From Gemmatimonadota bacterium (GTDB taxonomy: Bacteria > JAAXHH01), in the NCBI GenBank assembly GCA_009835325.1, contig VXWP01000101.1, forward strand, positions 1 through 41,753: a stretch of DNA of 41,753 nucleotides, written 5' to 3'. Shown piece after piece: positions 15,518-22,360 of the stretch; the first letter of the stretch is position 1; the number at the start of each line of letters is the position of its first letter. The notes under the pieces were generated by a model. That model made no database searches. It was not told the DNA's origin and saw only the letters and a program-made list of their open reading frames with translations. The position numbers and the translations under genes were made by a program.

Positions 15518-16768
15518 TTGTCGAGACACGCAGTCATCGTGGGCGCGGGGGTGACCGGCCTCAGCACGGCCTATCATCTCGCCCTCAAGTCGTATGGAAG
15601 CATCACGGTCGTCGAAAAGGGACGCGTGGGAGATGGCGCCAGCAGCCGGGCCGCCGGGATCATTACGGGACTGCTTTGGTCGGAAACCGGCATCCTGGCC
15701 CGCAAGATCAGCCTGACCCGGTTCAGGGAAATGTCCGGGGAACTGGATGGCTACCGGTACCAGGATGTGGGGTGTCTGAACCTGTTCGACGCGGCGAGCT
15801 GGCCGGAAAGGGAACGGCTGTTGCCCCTGTACGACCGCCTGGGTGTGGAATACACCATCATGGACCGTACCGAGATGGCCGCGGCCTGGCCGGACCTGGC
15901 ACTGACCGGTGAACCGGTCGGGCTATTCGATCCCCTGGGCGGCTACAGCGAGCCGGATCACTACCTCCCGGCCCTGGCGGACGGTTGCCGTGCCCTGGGC
16001 GTGGAGATCAGGGAGGGATGCATGGTCTCCGACTTCATCGTGGATGGGGGACGCATGGCAGGCGTTGTCATCGATGGAAAGCGCATCGAAGCCAATGCCG
16101 TGGTGAGTACCGTTCACGTATGGACCCTGAAGGTACTGGAAACCATCGGGGTGCAGCTGCCCCTGAAGTCCTTCGTGCACCAGCGTTACGTCACGGCGCC
16201 GCTGCCCGCCCCGGTCCGGATCCCGGCGGTCAATGCCAATCCCTACGGGGGATACCTTCGGCCGCATTACGGGCAGCGCTTGCTTGCGGGCATCGAGAAC
16301 CCCGAGGCGCCTGAGTTTCACGTGCCCGGCCGCGATTTCCTGATGTCGACGATTACCCCGCCGCATGGGCTCGACGAGGCCGCGCGGGAAAACCTGCTCC
16401 CGCTGGTCCCCGTGGCCGGGTGGACAGACCGGACGGGTCAGACGGACCGCGCCAACCATACCGGCCATACCGGCTGGGAAATCGAGAAGGCGGGCCTGCT
16501 GTCCTTCTCCGCGGACGGCGAACCGGTCCTCGGACCCGTGGAGCGTTTTCCGGGGCTGTACGTGGGCGTCGCCTTTCATTCCGGTGGCTTCGCCTACAAC
16601 CCGGCGTCCGGGGAATTGCTGGCAGGATGCGTCGCGGACGGGCGGCCCGAAATCGATATCGGGGACTTCTCGCCGAGTCGGTTCGATCCCCAGGAGACGG
16701 AGGCCTACAACCGGAACCGGATCACACACGGCGAATACAGCCTGCCGGGGCAATCCCGTAGGCATTGA
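15518..16768 (+). CDS. FAD-dependent oxidoreductase, DAO family
   Basis: A 416-residue D-amino-acid-oxidase/sarcosine-oxidase-like flavoprotein. The FAD-binding Rossmann motif GAGVTGLSTAYHLA (about 9-22) is followed by VVEKGRVGDGASSRAAGII. The C-terminal FAD-contact region is GLYVGVAFHSGGFAYNPASGELLAG. The family oxidises secondary or primary amines next to a carboxylate, such as sarcosine, glycine or D-amino acids. Translation begins at TTG (15518) with GGAGG 9-13 bases upstream. A segment of G-x-T and D-R-x triplets (about 301-321) is encoded by seven 9-bp units and is an apparent insertion before the FAD-binding C-terminus. It is the last gene of the operon; sequence composition changes sharply just after it. 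Confidence 0.87.
   Translation: MSRHAVIVGAGVTGLSTAYHLALKSYGSITVVEKGRVGDGASSRAAGIITGLLWSETGILARKISLTRFREMSGELDGYRYQDVGCLNLFDAASWPERERLLPLYDRLGVEYTIMDRTEMAAAWPDLALTGEPVGLFDPLGGYSEPDHYLPALADGCRALGVEIREGCMVSDFIVDGGRMAGVVIDGKRIEANAVVSTVHVWTLKVLETIGVQLPLKSFVHQRYVTAPLPAPVRIPAVNANPYGGYLRPHYGQRLLAGIENPEAPEFHVPGRDFLMSTITPPHGLDEAARENLLPLVPVAGWTDRTGQTDRANHTGHTGWEIEKAGLLSFSADGEPVLGPVERFPGLYVGVAFHSGGFAYNPASGELLAGCVADGRPEIDIGDFSPSRFDPQETEAYNRNRITHGEYSLPGQSRRH
16418..16480. repeat. 9-bp tandem repeat, 7 units, inside the FAD oxidoreductase gene
   Basis: GGGTGGACA, GACCGGACG, GGTCAGACG, GACCGCGCC, AACCATACC, GGCCATACC and GGCTGGGAA encode G-W-T, D-R-T, G-Q-T, D-R-A, N-H-T, G-H-T and G-W-E. The triplets G-Q-T and G-W-(T/A) are shared with the tract in the HupE-like gene. 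Confidence 0.88.
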
Positions 16769-16896
16769 AGAGTGTTGTTTTAACTCCTAAGGACTTTCTC
16801 CACCAGTTTATTTCCACTACTAATGTATCTTGATTTGTTGGGTTGAAAGAAATAATCGTGGAAAGAAGTGCAAGCATTCCTTTAAATACAAAAAAG

Positions 16897-16927
16897 TTGA
16901 CACAACGAAATGTTTAGCGTCTATTTT
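16897..16927 (+). promoter_or_regulatory. Possible promoter of the low-GC two-gene cassette
   Basis: A perfect TTGACA (16897-16902) is followed after 19 bases by TATTTT (16922-16927). The spacing is longer than ideal. The whole 16769-16968 gap is AT-rich and otherwise empty; a strong GGAGAAGGAG ribosome-binding site lies just before the ATG at 16969. Confidence 0.45.
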
Positions 16928-16968
16928 GTGCCTTAGGGGTTTTTAAACAAACGGAGAAGGAGCAGAAA

Positions 16969-17250
16969 ATGGCATTTAACATTAAAGAAGAAGCTATGGA
17001 GTTACTTCTAAAAGCTCACAACACTAAAGAAGGATATATCAGTCTTCAATATGATCAATTTGGCAGTCAGTATGTTCGTATTGGAGACTGGCATTCTTCC
17101 GCTTTGATTGGTAGGTGGAAGAAACAGTTTGAAGCTATAGTATCTTATCTCCTTAATGAAGGGTATATAGAACCAAGTGGATCGAGCTATGAATTGACTC
17201 TAAGAGGTTGGGATACAGGCGACGAATTGAAAGGAGAGGTTATAACGTGA
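16969..17250 (+). CDS. Small unknown protein, winged-helix-like, in low-GC cassette
   Basis: A 93-residue soluble protein I do not recognise. The second half (FEAIVSYLLNEGYIEPSG then YELTLRGWDTG) has the 'helix, turn, L-x-x-x-G-Y-I, beta-wing, L-T-x-x-G' pattern of small winged-helix domains, so DNA binding or a sensory role is possible. It is preceded by a near-consensus GGAGAAGGAG. Base composition is clearly different from upstream genes (about 40% G+C in a 60-base line from 17041). Its TGA overlaps the GTG start of the next gene, so the two are translated together. Confidence 0.7.
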   Translation: MAFNIKEEAMELLLKAHNTKEGYISLQYDQFGSQYVRIGDWHSSALIGRWKKQFEAIVSYLLNEGYIEPSGSSYELTLRGWDTGDELKGEVIT

Positions 17251-17639
17251 AGCGTTGCCTAGATTGCCACTTTCTAAGTAAGTACCATATCGATATTGAG
17301 GGTATCAGACGCCATTTTTGTTGGACTGAAGACGAACGTGTTGAAAAGAAAATACCTGAACAGTATTTACCTTGTTGTTTTAAAGGCGTATGGAATGCAG
17401 GCGAAGACAGATCTTTTTTAGCACCCGCAAAGTTTCAGGAGACTTTAACCAAAGACAGAAACGAAACATGCTTTTACATCAAGTATCAAGAAGGAATGAT
17501 GTTTGACGCGGCAACAGAACTTTATCGGATGTACACTGATAACCGTCAGTTAAAGAAAAGTAATAGAAACACCATGATTGCTCTTTGGATCGCAGCTACA
17601 GGTTTAGTGTTAAACACCATTGTGCAAATATTGAAATAG
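17247..17639 (+). CDS. Small Cys-rich protein with a C-terminal membrane anchor
   Basis: A 130-residue protein of unknown family. The N-terminus has C-L-D-C-H-F at residues 4-9, then H-F-C-W near 27-30 and a C-C pair near 45, arranged like a small metal-binding module. The middle is predicted helical and polar. The last 20 residues (NTMIALWIAATGLVLNTIVQ, then ILK) form one membrane helix preceded by basic residues, so it would be tail-anchored in the inner membrane. The GTG at 17247 is chosen over an ATG 13 codons upstream because AAAGGAGAGG precedes it and it overlaps the stop of the preceding gene (GTGA). A small soluble protein coupled to a membrane-anchored one in low-GC DNA resembles accessory toxin or defence cassettes, but nothing proves this. 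Confidence 0.65.
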   Translation: MKRCLDCHFLSKYHIDIEGIRRHFCWTEDERVEKKIPEQYLPCCFKGVWNAGEDRSFLAPAKFQETLTKDRNETCFYIKYQEGMMFDAATELYRMYTDNRQLKKSNRNTMIALWIAATGLVLNTIVQILK

Positions 17640-17668
17640 ATAGTTCATTTAAAAACACTAGAACGCTA

Positions 17669-17694
17669 AGGCCCTATTTTAGTTAGTAGGGCCT
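17669..17694 (+). terminator. Putative intrinsic terminator after the two-gene cassette
   Basis: A perfect 8-bp inverted repeat, AGGCCCTA (17669-17676) and TAGGGCCT (17687-17694), with a 10-base AT-rich loop, is followed by a pyrimidine-rich stretch CTTCTGTTT. The remainder of 17640-17836 is AT-rich with no gene. Confidence 0.65.
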
Positions 17695-17836
17695 CTTCTG
17701 TTTATACATGAGACAGGATCCTAATACTAGGTCTTATGGTTGAAGTACAGGCAAATCAAGCATTGTGTTTGGAACTCAAATCCTATCTATCAGGTCTCTG
17801 CCCTTGTTACTTAAATTACTGAAATAACGCCACTAA

Positions 17837-18967
17837 ATGAGACCAATTACGCAGAACATAACTAGAAGTACTAAACTATTACAGCATTTGGATTCAAGTA
17901 GACTGGAGTGTTTTCGCCAATCACTGATCGAATGGTACCGCAATTATCGGAGAGACATGCCGTGGAGGCAGACCAAAGACCCCTACGCGGTCTGGGTCTC
18001 TGAAATCATGCTCCAGCAGACGCGGGTAGACCAGGTTCGGCCTTACTACGACCGATTCATGGATCGTTTCCCCACGGTAAAGCACCTCAGCAAGGCCCCG
18101 CTCGAGGTCGTCCTGAAGGCATGGGAAGGCATGGGGTACTACGCCAGGGCGAGGAACCTACATCGTGCCGCCCGCCTGATCGTCGACGAACACGGTGGGC
18201 AGATACCCGAAGATCCCGCGCGAATCTCGGACCTGCCGGGCATCGGACCCTACACGACTGCCGCCATATTGAGCATTGCTTTCGGGAGGGACTGCCCGGT
18301 CGTCGACGGCAATGTCGTTCGCGTATTGAGCCGCCTGTTCCACCTGACCGACAACCCGGCTTCCTCTGCGGCCAGAAAGCGAATAGATGGTATCGCCGGT
18401 CGACTCCTCGCCCGGGGGCGGGCGGGCGACTTTAACCAGGCCATGATGGAGCTGGGGGCCACGATTTGCACGCCGCGCAAGCCCCGCTGTGGTGCATGTC
18501 CCGTGAACCCGTTTTGCGAAGCCCGTAAATTGCTGCCGGACCCTTCGGTGCTGCCGCGTAGACAGCCGCGCAAGCAACGGCCTCACCATCATGTCGCCGC
18601 CGCCATCGTACGCCGGGACGACAAGGTGCTGATCGTCCGGCGGCCGACGGAGGGCCTGCTGGGTGGATTGTGGGAGTTTCCGGGCGGGATTTCGAAGGAA
18701 AAGGCAGTCAGCAAGAGGATACTACATAACGAAATCAAACGACAACTGGGCATCGAAATCCGTGTCGGCCACGTGTTCGCGACCGTCAAGCACGCCTTTA
18801 CCCATTTCGAGATGACGCTACAGGGCTACCTTTGTACGTACCTCAGTGGAGAAGCGCGACATCGCGACGGTAATGACTTCTGCTGGATTCGGTTCGGTGA
18901 ATTTGAACGGTATGCCTTCCCCAAAGCGCATATACGACTCATCGAATCCATAACGGTAGTGGAATGA
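17837..18967 (+). CDS. mutY: A/G-specific adenine glycosylase MutY
   Basis: A 376-residue base-excision repair enzyme that removes A opposite 8-oxoG. Visible parts are the catalytic Glu at 56 (VSEIMLQQTR), the helix-hairpin-helix LPGIGPYTTAA (133-143), the catalytic Asp at 157 (VVDGNV), the [4Fe-4S] ligands C-x6-C-x2-C-x5-C (CTPRKPRCGACPVNPFC) and a C-terminal NUDIX-like 8-oxoG reader from about residue 253 (HHVAAAIVRR... LWEFPGG). Relative to E. coli MutY (E37, D138) the spacing is identical but the N-terminus is 19 residues longer. A TTG at 17888 would give the usual length. The first ~30 codons are AT-rich while the rest is GC-rich, so the junction of the low-GC segment falls in the 5' end of this gene. 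Confidence 0.93.
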   Translation: MRPITQNITRSTKLLQHLDSSRLECFRQSLIEWYRNYRRDMPWRQTKDPYAVWVSEIMLQQTRVDQVRPYYDRFMDRFPTVKHLSKAPLEVVLKAWEGMGYYARARNLHRAARLIVDEHGGQIPEDPARISDLPGIGPYTTAAILSIAFGRDCPVVDGNVVRVLSRLFHLTDNPASSAARKRIDGIAGRLLARGRAGDFNQAMMELGATICTPRKPRCGACPVNPFCEARKLLPDPSVLPRRQPRKQRPHHHVAAAIVRRDDKVLIVRRPTEGLLGGLWEFPGGISKEKAVSKRILHNEIKRQLGIEIRVGHVFATVKHAFTHFEMTLQGYLCTYLSGEARHRDGNDFCWIRFGEFERYAFPKAHIRLIESITVVE

Positions 18968-19046
18968 ACAACGTAAACTACCTCGTTCCTAAAACTCGAG
19001 GCGTGAGGTCGAGACCAATAGGTCAACATCCATTCTGTATCCCCGT

Positions 19047-19802
19047 CTAAGCTCTATCCCACTCCGCGTGAACGGTGCAGGCCGAAAGCTGAACTCGCCT
19101 TACAGTAATCTTGGCATCGGACCGGTCAATTGCCACCACGGCCTCCACACGTTCATCTACGGTACATTCGATAACTGGCGCGTCACGTTCGAAGACCTGT
19201 AAGGGAGCCTGCTGAATAGAGTCAAAGATGCTGACCGGAATCTCAACAAGCTGGTATTTCTGCGGCGCGTTGCCTACGTCATCCCGAAACGCTCGTATCA
19301 TGACGATTTGATCAACGGTTTCCTGGTATTGTCTGAACAATTCAAGGGTACGGTCTCGCCGATCTCTTGCGGTGCGAGTGTCCTGAATCCACGCGGCCTC
19401 CGTCAGTTTGGAAATGTGCAATGTCGTATCGGATAAGCCCATGGCGGCGGTGGACTTAAGAGACAATCTCCGCTGGTTGCCCGACGCCGGACGAACGACC
19501 ATATCAATGAATCGCTGAGTTTGAGAGCCTGGAGGATCGACTGACCAGTGCAGGTGTTCACAGGCGTTTCTAAACACTGTTTCAAAGGACGAAAGTCCCA
19601 ATGGCTCGGTTGTAGCCCCATGGTGTACCGATAACGCAAGCCCAAAGTACTCAATCCAATTCGGTTCGCTTGTCAGCCATGTCCCACTAGATCGAATGTT
19701 TGCACTCGGAGGATTCGCCAAAGACTCCATGACTCTTGCAACAAATTCGATCTTGACAGGAGAAAACGAATCGAGCGTCGCTTTGAGTTCATCAAGCGTC
19801 AT
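19047..19802 (-). CDS. Putative type II restriction endonuclease partner
   Basis: A 251-residue protein whose role is inferred mainly from position: its ATG overlaps the stop of the DNA methyltransferase (ATGA) on the same strand. Sequence support is a possible PD-(D/E)xK core, with Asp in RFIDMVVRP and S-L-K-S-T fifteen or so residues later, as in many type II endonucleases. The N-terminal region (WLTSEPNWIEYFGLALSVHHG) is rich in aromatic residues. I cannot match it to a named enzyme or predict the target site. Composition is intermediate and lower in GC than the chromosome around it, in line with transfer together with the methyltransferase. Confidence 0.6.
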   Translation of the reverse strand: MTLDELKATLDSFSPVKIEFVARVMESLANPPSANIRSSGTWLTSEPNWIEYFGLALSVHHGATTEPLGLSSFETVFRNACEHLHWSVDPPGSQTQRFIDMVVRPASGNQRRLSLKSTAAMGLSDTTLHISKLTEAAWIQDTRTARDRRDRTLELFRQYQETVDQIVMIRAFRDDVGNAPQKYQLVEIPVSIFDSIQQAPLQVFERDAPVIECTVDERVEAVVAIDRSDAKITVRRVQLSACTVHAEWDRA

Positions 19803-20761
19803 GGCGCACTCAACCTTCGTTCAATCAGGTCTACGTAGTCGGGCTTTATCTCAATCCCAACCCAACTAAGACCGAGTTCACTTGCCGCAAGAAGAGTAGT
19901 CCCCGAACCCGCATACGGATCAAGTACGATACTGTCGTCGCGGGTTGTGATGGCTACACAGCATCGAGCAAGCGAAAGAGGCATCATTGCGGGATGATCA
20001 TCTGCTTTCCCATTAACTCGCTTCAACGGTTCAGTAGGGATCTCCCAAACCGTTCGCAGGCGACGATTATGCGGTCCCTTGACGATTTCGTGATCGTAGT
20101 AATAGTCCTTTTCTTTGGACAAGAGGAAAACAGTTTCGTGCGCTTTAGTCGGGCGGTCTCGAACGGACTCTGGATGGGCATTCGGCTTGTACCATATGAC
20201 CTCACTGCGAACCCACCAACCCGCATCCTGAAGAGCAAACGCCAGTCTCCAGGGAACACCTATCAAGTCCTTTGGCTTGAGTCCTTTCGGCGTCGGCGGC
20301 CGAACTGCCATCGCACGTGCACGGTTTTTACGATCTGGTGCTCGATATCTCCGGTTGCCGGAGGTGTAGGAGTCACCAACATTCAGCCAAACCGTGCCAT
20401 CGTCGCGCAGGACACGCTTTATCTGCTCGAAGGTGCAAACAATGCTCTTAACAAAGCCTCGTAAGCTGTCGTCCCGCCCAATCTGTTCAGCAACCCCGTA
20501 ATCACGTAATGACCAATACGGAGGTGAAGTGACAACTGTTTGTACGGATTTATCAGGGAGTAGCTTCAGAGCTTTCGTGGCATCGCCGCAAATCACCATA
20601 GGGCGCTTTATAGTCTTAAATGGCGTACCGTTAGGTGAGTTCACTCGAATATGCGGTTCTCGCCGCTCATTCCCTGCTTGTGGACACCGTTGAAGGGATC
20701 GCTCGAAACGCGCTATCTGGTGCCCTTCAAATAACATCGCCTGCAGGTTTTCGTCGTTCAC
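19799..20761 (-). CDS. DNA (cytosine-N4) methyltransferase, type II modification enzyme
   Basis: A 320-residue beta-class DNA methyltransferase. Motif IV is TSPPYWSLRDYG (about 79-90), the S-P-P-Y form typical of N4-cytosine enzymes. Motif I is LDPYAGSGTTLLAA near the C-terminus, followed by GLSWVGIEIKPDYVDLIERRL. Other family segments are VWLNVGDSY and SEVIWYKPNAHPESVRDRPTKAHE. The order motif IV before motif I defines the beta class. It should protect host DNA from the downstream endonuclease, with which it is translationally coupled. An array of AAATGT half-sites lies upstream (20771-20854). An adenine-N6 specificity cannot be fully excluded from motif IV alone. Confidence 0.9.
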   Translation of the reverse strand: MNDENLQAMLFEGHQIARFERSLQRCPQAGNERREPHIRVNSPNGTPFKTIKRPMVICGDATKALKLLPDKSVQTVVTSPPYWSLRDYGVAEQIGRDDSLRGFVKSIVCTFEQIKRVLRDDGTVWLNVGDSYTSGNRRYRAPDRKNRARAMAVRPPTPKGLKPKDLIGVPWRLAFALQDAGWWVRSEVIWYKPNAHPESVRDRPTKAHETVFLLSKEKDYYYDHEIVKGPHNRRLRTVWEIPTEPLKRVNGKADDHPAMMPLSLARCCVAITTRDDSIVLDPYAGSGTTLLAASELGLSWVGIEIKPDYVDLIERRLSAP

Positions 20762-20770
20762 ATTCCACCC

Positions 20771-20854
20771 ACATTTTTAGGATTCGATGAGCCTGTGGAA
20801 GCTGCTTGCCTAAATGTTTCTGTGATGCCCAACATTTAAATGTAGTCCAAATGT
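20771..20854. promoter_or_regulatory. AAATGT half-site array upstream of the methyltransferase
   Basis: Five copies of AAATGT/ACATTT lie within 84 bp just upstream of the methyltransferase start: 20771-20776, 20812-20817, 20832-20837, 20838-20843 and 20849-20854. Two of them form a perfect inverted repeat TAAATGTT-12-AACATTTA (20811-20818 and 20831-20838), and two form the palindrome CATTTAAATG (20833-20842). This looks like an operator region for controlling the restriction-modification pair, perhaps bound by the methyltransferase itself, since no separate controller gene is seen. Confidence 0.55.
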
Positions 20855-20883
20855 ATATTTAGCTTTCGGCACCCACATAACGT

Positions 20884-20926
20884 GCGCGCCGGACGGGTAC
20901 TACCCATCCGGCGCAATCCCGTCCGG
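20884..20926. terminator. Strong alternative hairpins downstream of recA
   Basis: GCGCCGGACGGG (20884-20895) can pair with CCCATCCGGCGC (20901-20912), 11 of 12 bases with a 5-base loop. The same left arm can instead pair with CCCGTCCGGCACG further right (about 20916-20928). On the recA transcript this lies just past the stop and probably ends or stabilises the message. No T-run follows, so rho-independent termination is uncertain. Confidence 0.5.
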
Positions 20927-20976
20927 CACGGCATACTACCTGGCGCTACCGGGCGCTGCCGGGCGCCGCCGCCGAT

Positions 20977-22056
20977 TCAGCGCCGCTTCACAGAGGGTTC
21001 GGGACGGGCGGCCGGTTTCCCGGCGACGCCGTTGTTTTCGACGGATTCGTCCTGGCCCGGGGGGGCGAATATCGCACGGACTTTCTCTTCGATCTCCCCG
21101 GCGAGGTCCCCCTGTTCCCTGAGCAACTGCCGCACGTTCTCGCGGCCCTGCCCGAGCCTTTCGTCATTGTAGGAAAACCAGGTCCCGCTCTTTTCAATGA
21201 TGCCGTTGTTGACCCCGAGTTCGATCAGGTCGCTCTCTTTGGAAATCCCTTCCCCGTAGATGATATCGAACTGCGCCTCGCGGAAGGGCGCCGCCAGCTT
21301 GTTCTTCTTCACGGTACCCCGTACCTGGATCCCCGCCGAGGCGTCGTCTCCCTTGATGTTCCCGATCCTGCGCACCTCGATCCGGACCGAGGAATAGAAC
21401 TTCAGGGCCAGCCCTCCGGTCGTCGTTTCCGGATTGCCGTACATTACTCCGATTTTCTGGCGGATCTGGTTGATGAAGATCAGGCAGGTCCTGGACCGGT
21501 TGATCACCGAGGTCAGCTTTCGCAGCGCCTGCGACATCAGGCGGGCCTGCAGGCCGACATGAGAATCACCCATTTCTCCTTCTATTTCGGCCCTCGGGAC
21601 CAGCGCGGCGACAGAGTCGATGACGATCACGTCCACGCCGCCGCTGCGGACCAGGATCTCGGCCACGTCGAGGGCCTGCTCGCCCGTATCCGGCTGATGG
21701 ATGAGCAGTTTGTCCATGTCCACGCCGAGGGCCCGCGCGTAGCGGATGTCCAGCGCGTGTTCCGCGTCGATGAAGGCGGCCATCCCGCCCAGTTTCTGGG
21801 CCTCGGCCACGATATGCTTGGCCAGCGTGGTCTTTCCGGAGGACTCGTTACCGTATATTTCCACCACGCGGCCGCGCGGCACGCCGCCGATGCCCAACGC
21901 CAGATCGAGGGTCAGCGATCCCGTTGGTATGGACTCGACGGACAGTTGGGGGTTCTCGTCTCCCATCCTGATGATGGAACCCTTGCCGAACTGCCGCTCA
22001 ATCTGCGATATGGCGCCGCTCAGCGCCTTCTCCCTTCCCGGATCGTTATCGTTCAT
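20977..22056 (-). CDS. recA: Recombinase RecA
   Basis: A 359-residue RecA with all core regions: Walker A at 69-77, [46 protein letters not shown] (loop L1 region), [22 protein letters not shown] (loop L2) and IAAPF-type [18 protein letters not shown]. It forms filaments on single-stranded DNA for homologous recombination and activates LexA cleavage. The Walker A loop reads G-N-E-S-S-G-K-T-T: the nearly invariant Pro of GPESSGKT is Asn70 here. The ATG at 22056 is chosen over one 28 codons upstream because GGGGAGA precedes it and it gives the normal N-terminus. The C-terminal tail is Pro/Arg-rich rather than acidic. Upstream lies a promoter-like TTGACA and a 9-bp inverted repeat. Confidence 0.96.
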   Translation of the reverse strand: MNDNDPGREKALSGAISQIERQFGKGSIIRMGDENPQLSVESIPTGSLTLDLALGIGGVPRGRVVEIYGNESSGKTTLAKHIVAEAQKLGGMAAFIDAEHALDIRYARALGVDMDKLLIHQPDTGEQALDVAEILVRSGGVDVIVIDSVAALVPRAEIEGEMGDSHVGLQARLMSQALRKLTSVINRSRTCLIFINQIRQKIGVMYGNPETTTGGLALKFYSSVRIEVRRIGNIKGDDASAGIQVRGTVKKNKLAAPFREAQFDIIYGEGISKESDLIELGVNNGIIEKSGTWFSYNDERLGQGRENVRQLLREQGDLAGEIEEKVRAIFAPPGQDESVENNGVAGKPAARPEPSVKRR

Positions 22057-22095
22057 GTCCGCGATCTCCCCTTCGTTGATGCAAGTGAACGTCTT

Positions 22096-22140
22096 TTTGG
22101 CATACCCTGTCCAATATGCCAAACATTTGTGTAGTGTCAA
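22096..22140 (-). promoter_or_regulatory. recA promoter with inverted-repeat operator candidate
   Basis: On the minus strand TTGACA (22140-22135) is followed after 18 bases by TATTGG (22116-22111), a plausible promoter. Overlapping the -10 is a perfect 9-bp inverted repeat, TTTGGCATA (22096-22104) and TATGCCAAA (22115-22123), with a 10-base spacer. Its position fits a repressor site such as a lineage-specific LexA box, although it does not match the E. coli or Bacillus consensus. Confidence 0.55.
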
Positions 22141-22284
22141 GCGAATTTCGCCTGACTATAATGAAATGGTCGTAAACCGGGTGAGGAAACTTGGAAAAAT
22201 GTATTCCCGAACGACCCGAAAGTAAAGAAATATCGCGCCAATCCGGCCTGTTGCCGTGCACATGGTAAAAAACTGGAGAGGAAG

Positions 22285-22306
22285 GGCTTCGAAAGCCGTA
22301 TATTAT
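22285..22306 (+). promoter_or_regulatory. Promoter element with palindrome upstream of the TPR lipoprotein gene
   Basis: A 13-bp palindrome GGCTTCGAAAGCC (22285-22297) ends three bases before TATTAT (22301-22306), a plausible -10, about 55 bases ahead of the ATG at 22361. No good -35 is visible, so an activator or other control at the palindrome is possible. The remainder of the 22057-22360 divergent gap holds no gene. Confidence 0.4.
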
Positions 22307-22360
22307 GACTATACACCCCCGTCTCCGTCGCTGGCCCCGTCGACATTTACGGAGCGTGAA

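Noticed and set aside
16786-16937. CCTAAGG/CCTTAGG inverted repeat as possible ends of the low-GC insert
   Set aside because: Only 7 bp, 138 bp apart and both on the same side of the cassette; likely chance. No attachment-site duplication or integrase gene was found.
22256-22360. N-terminal extension of the TPR protein
   Set aside because: Starting at 22361 gives a textbook lipoprotein signal; the extension overlaps promoter-like sequence.
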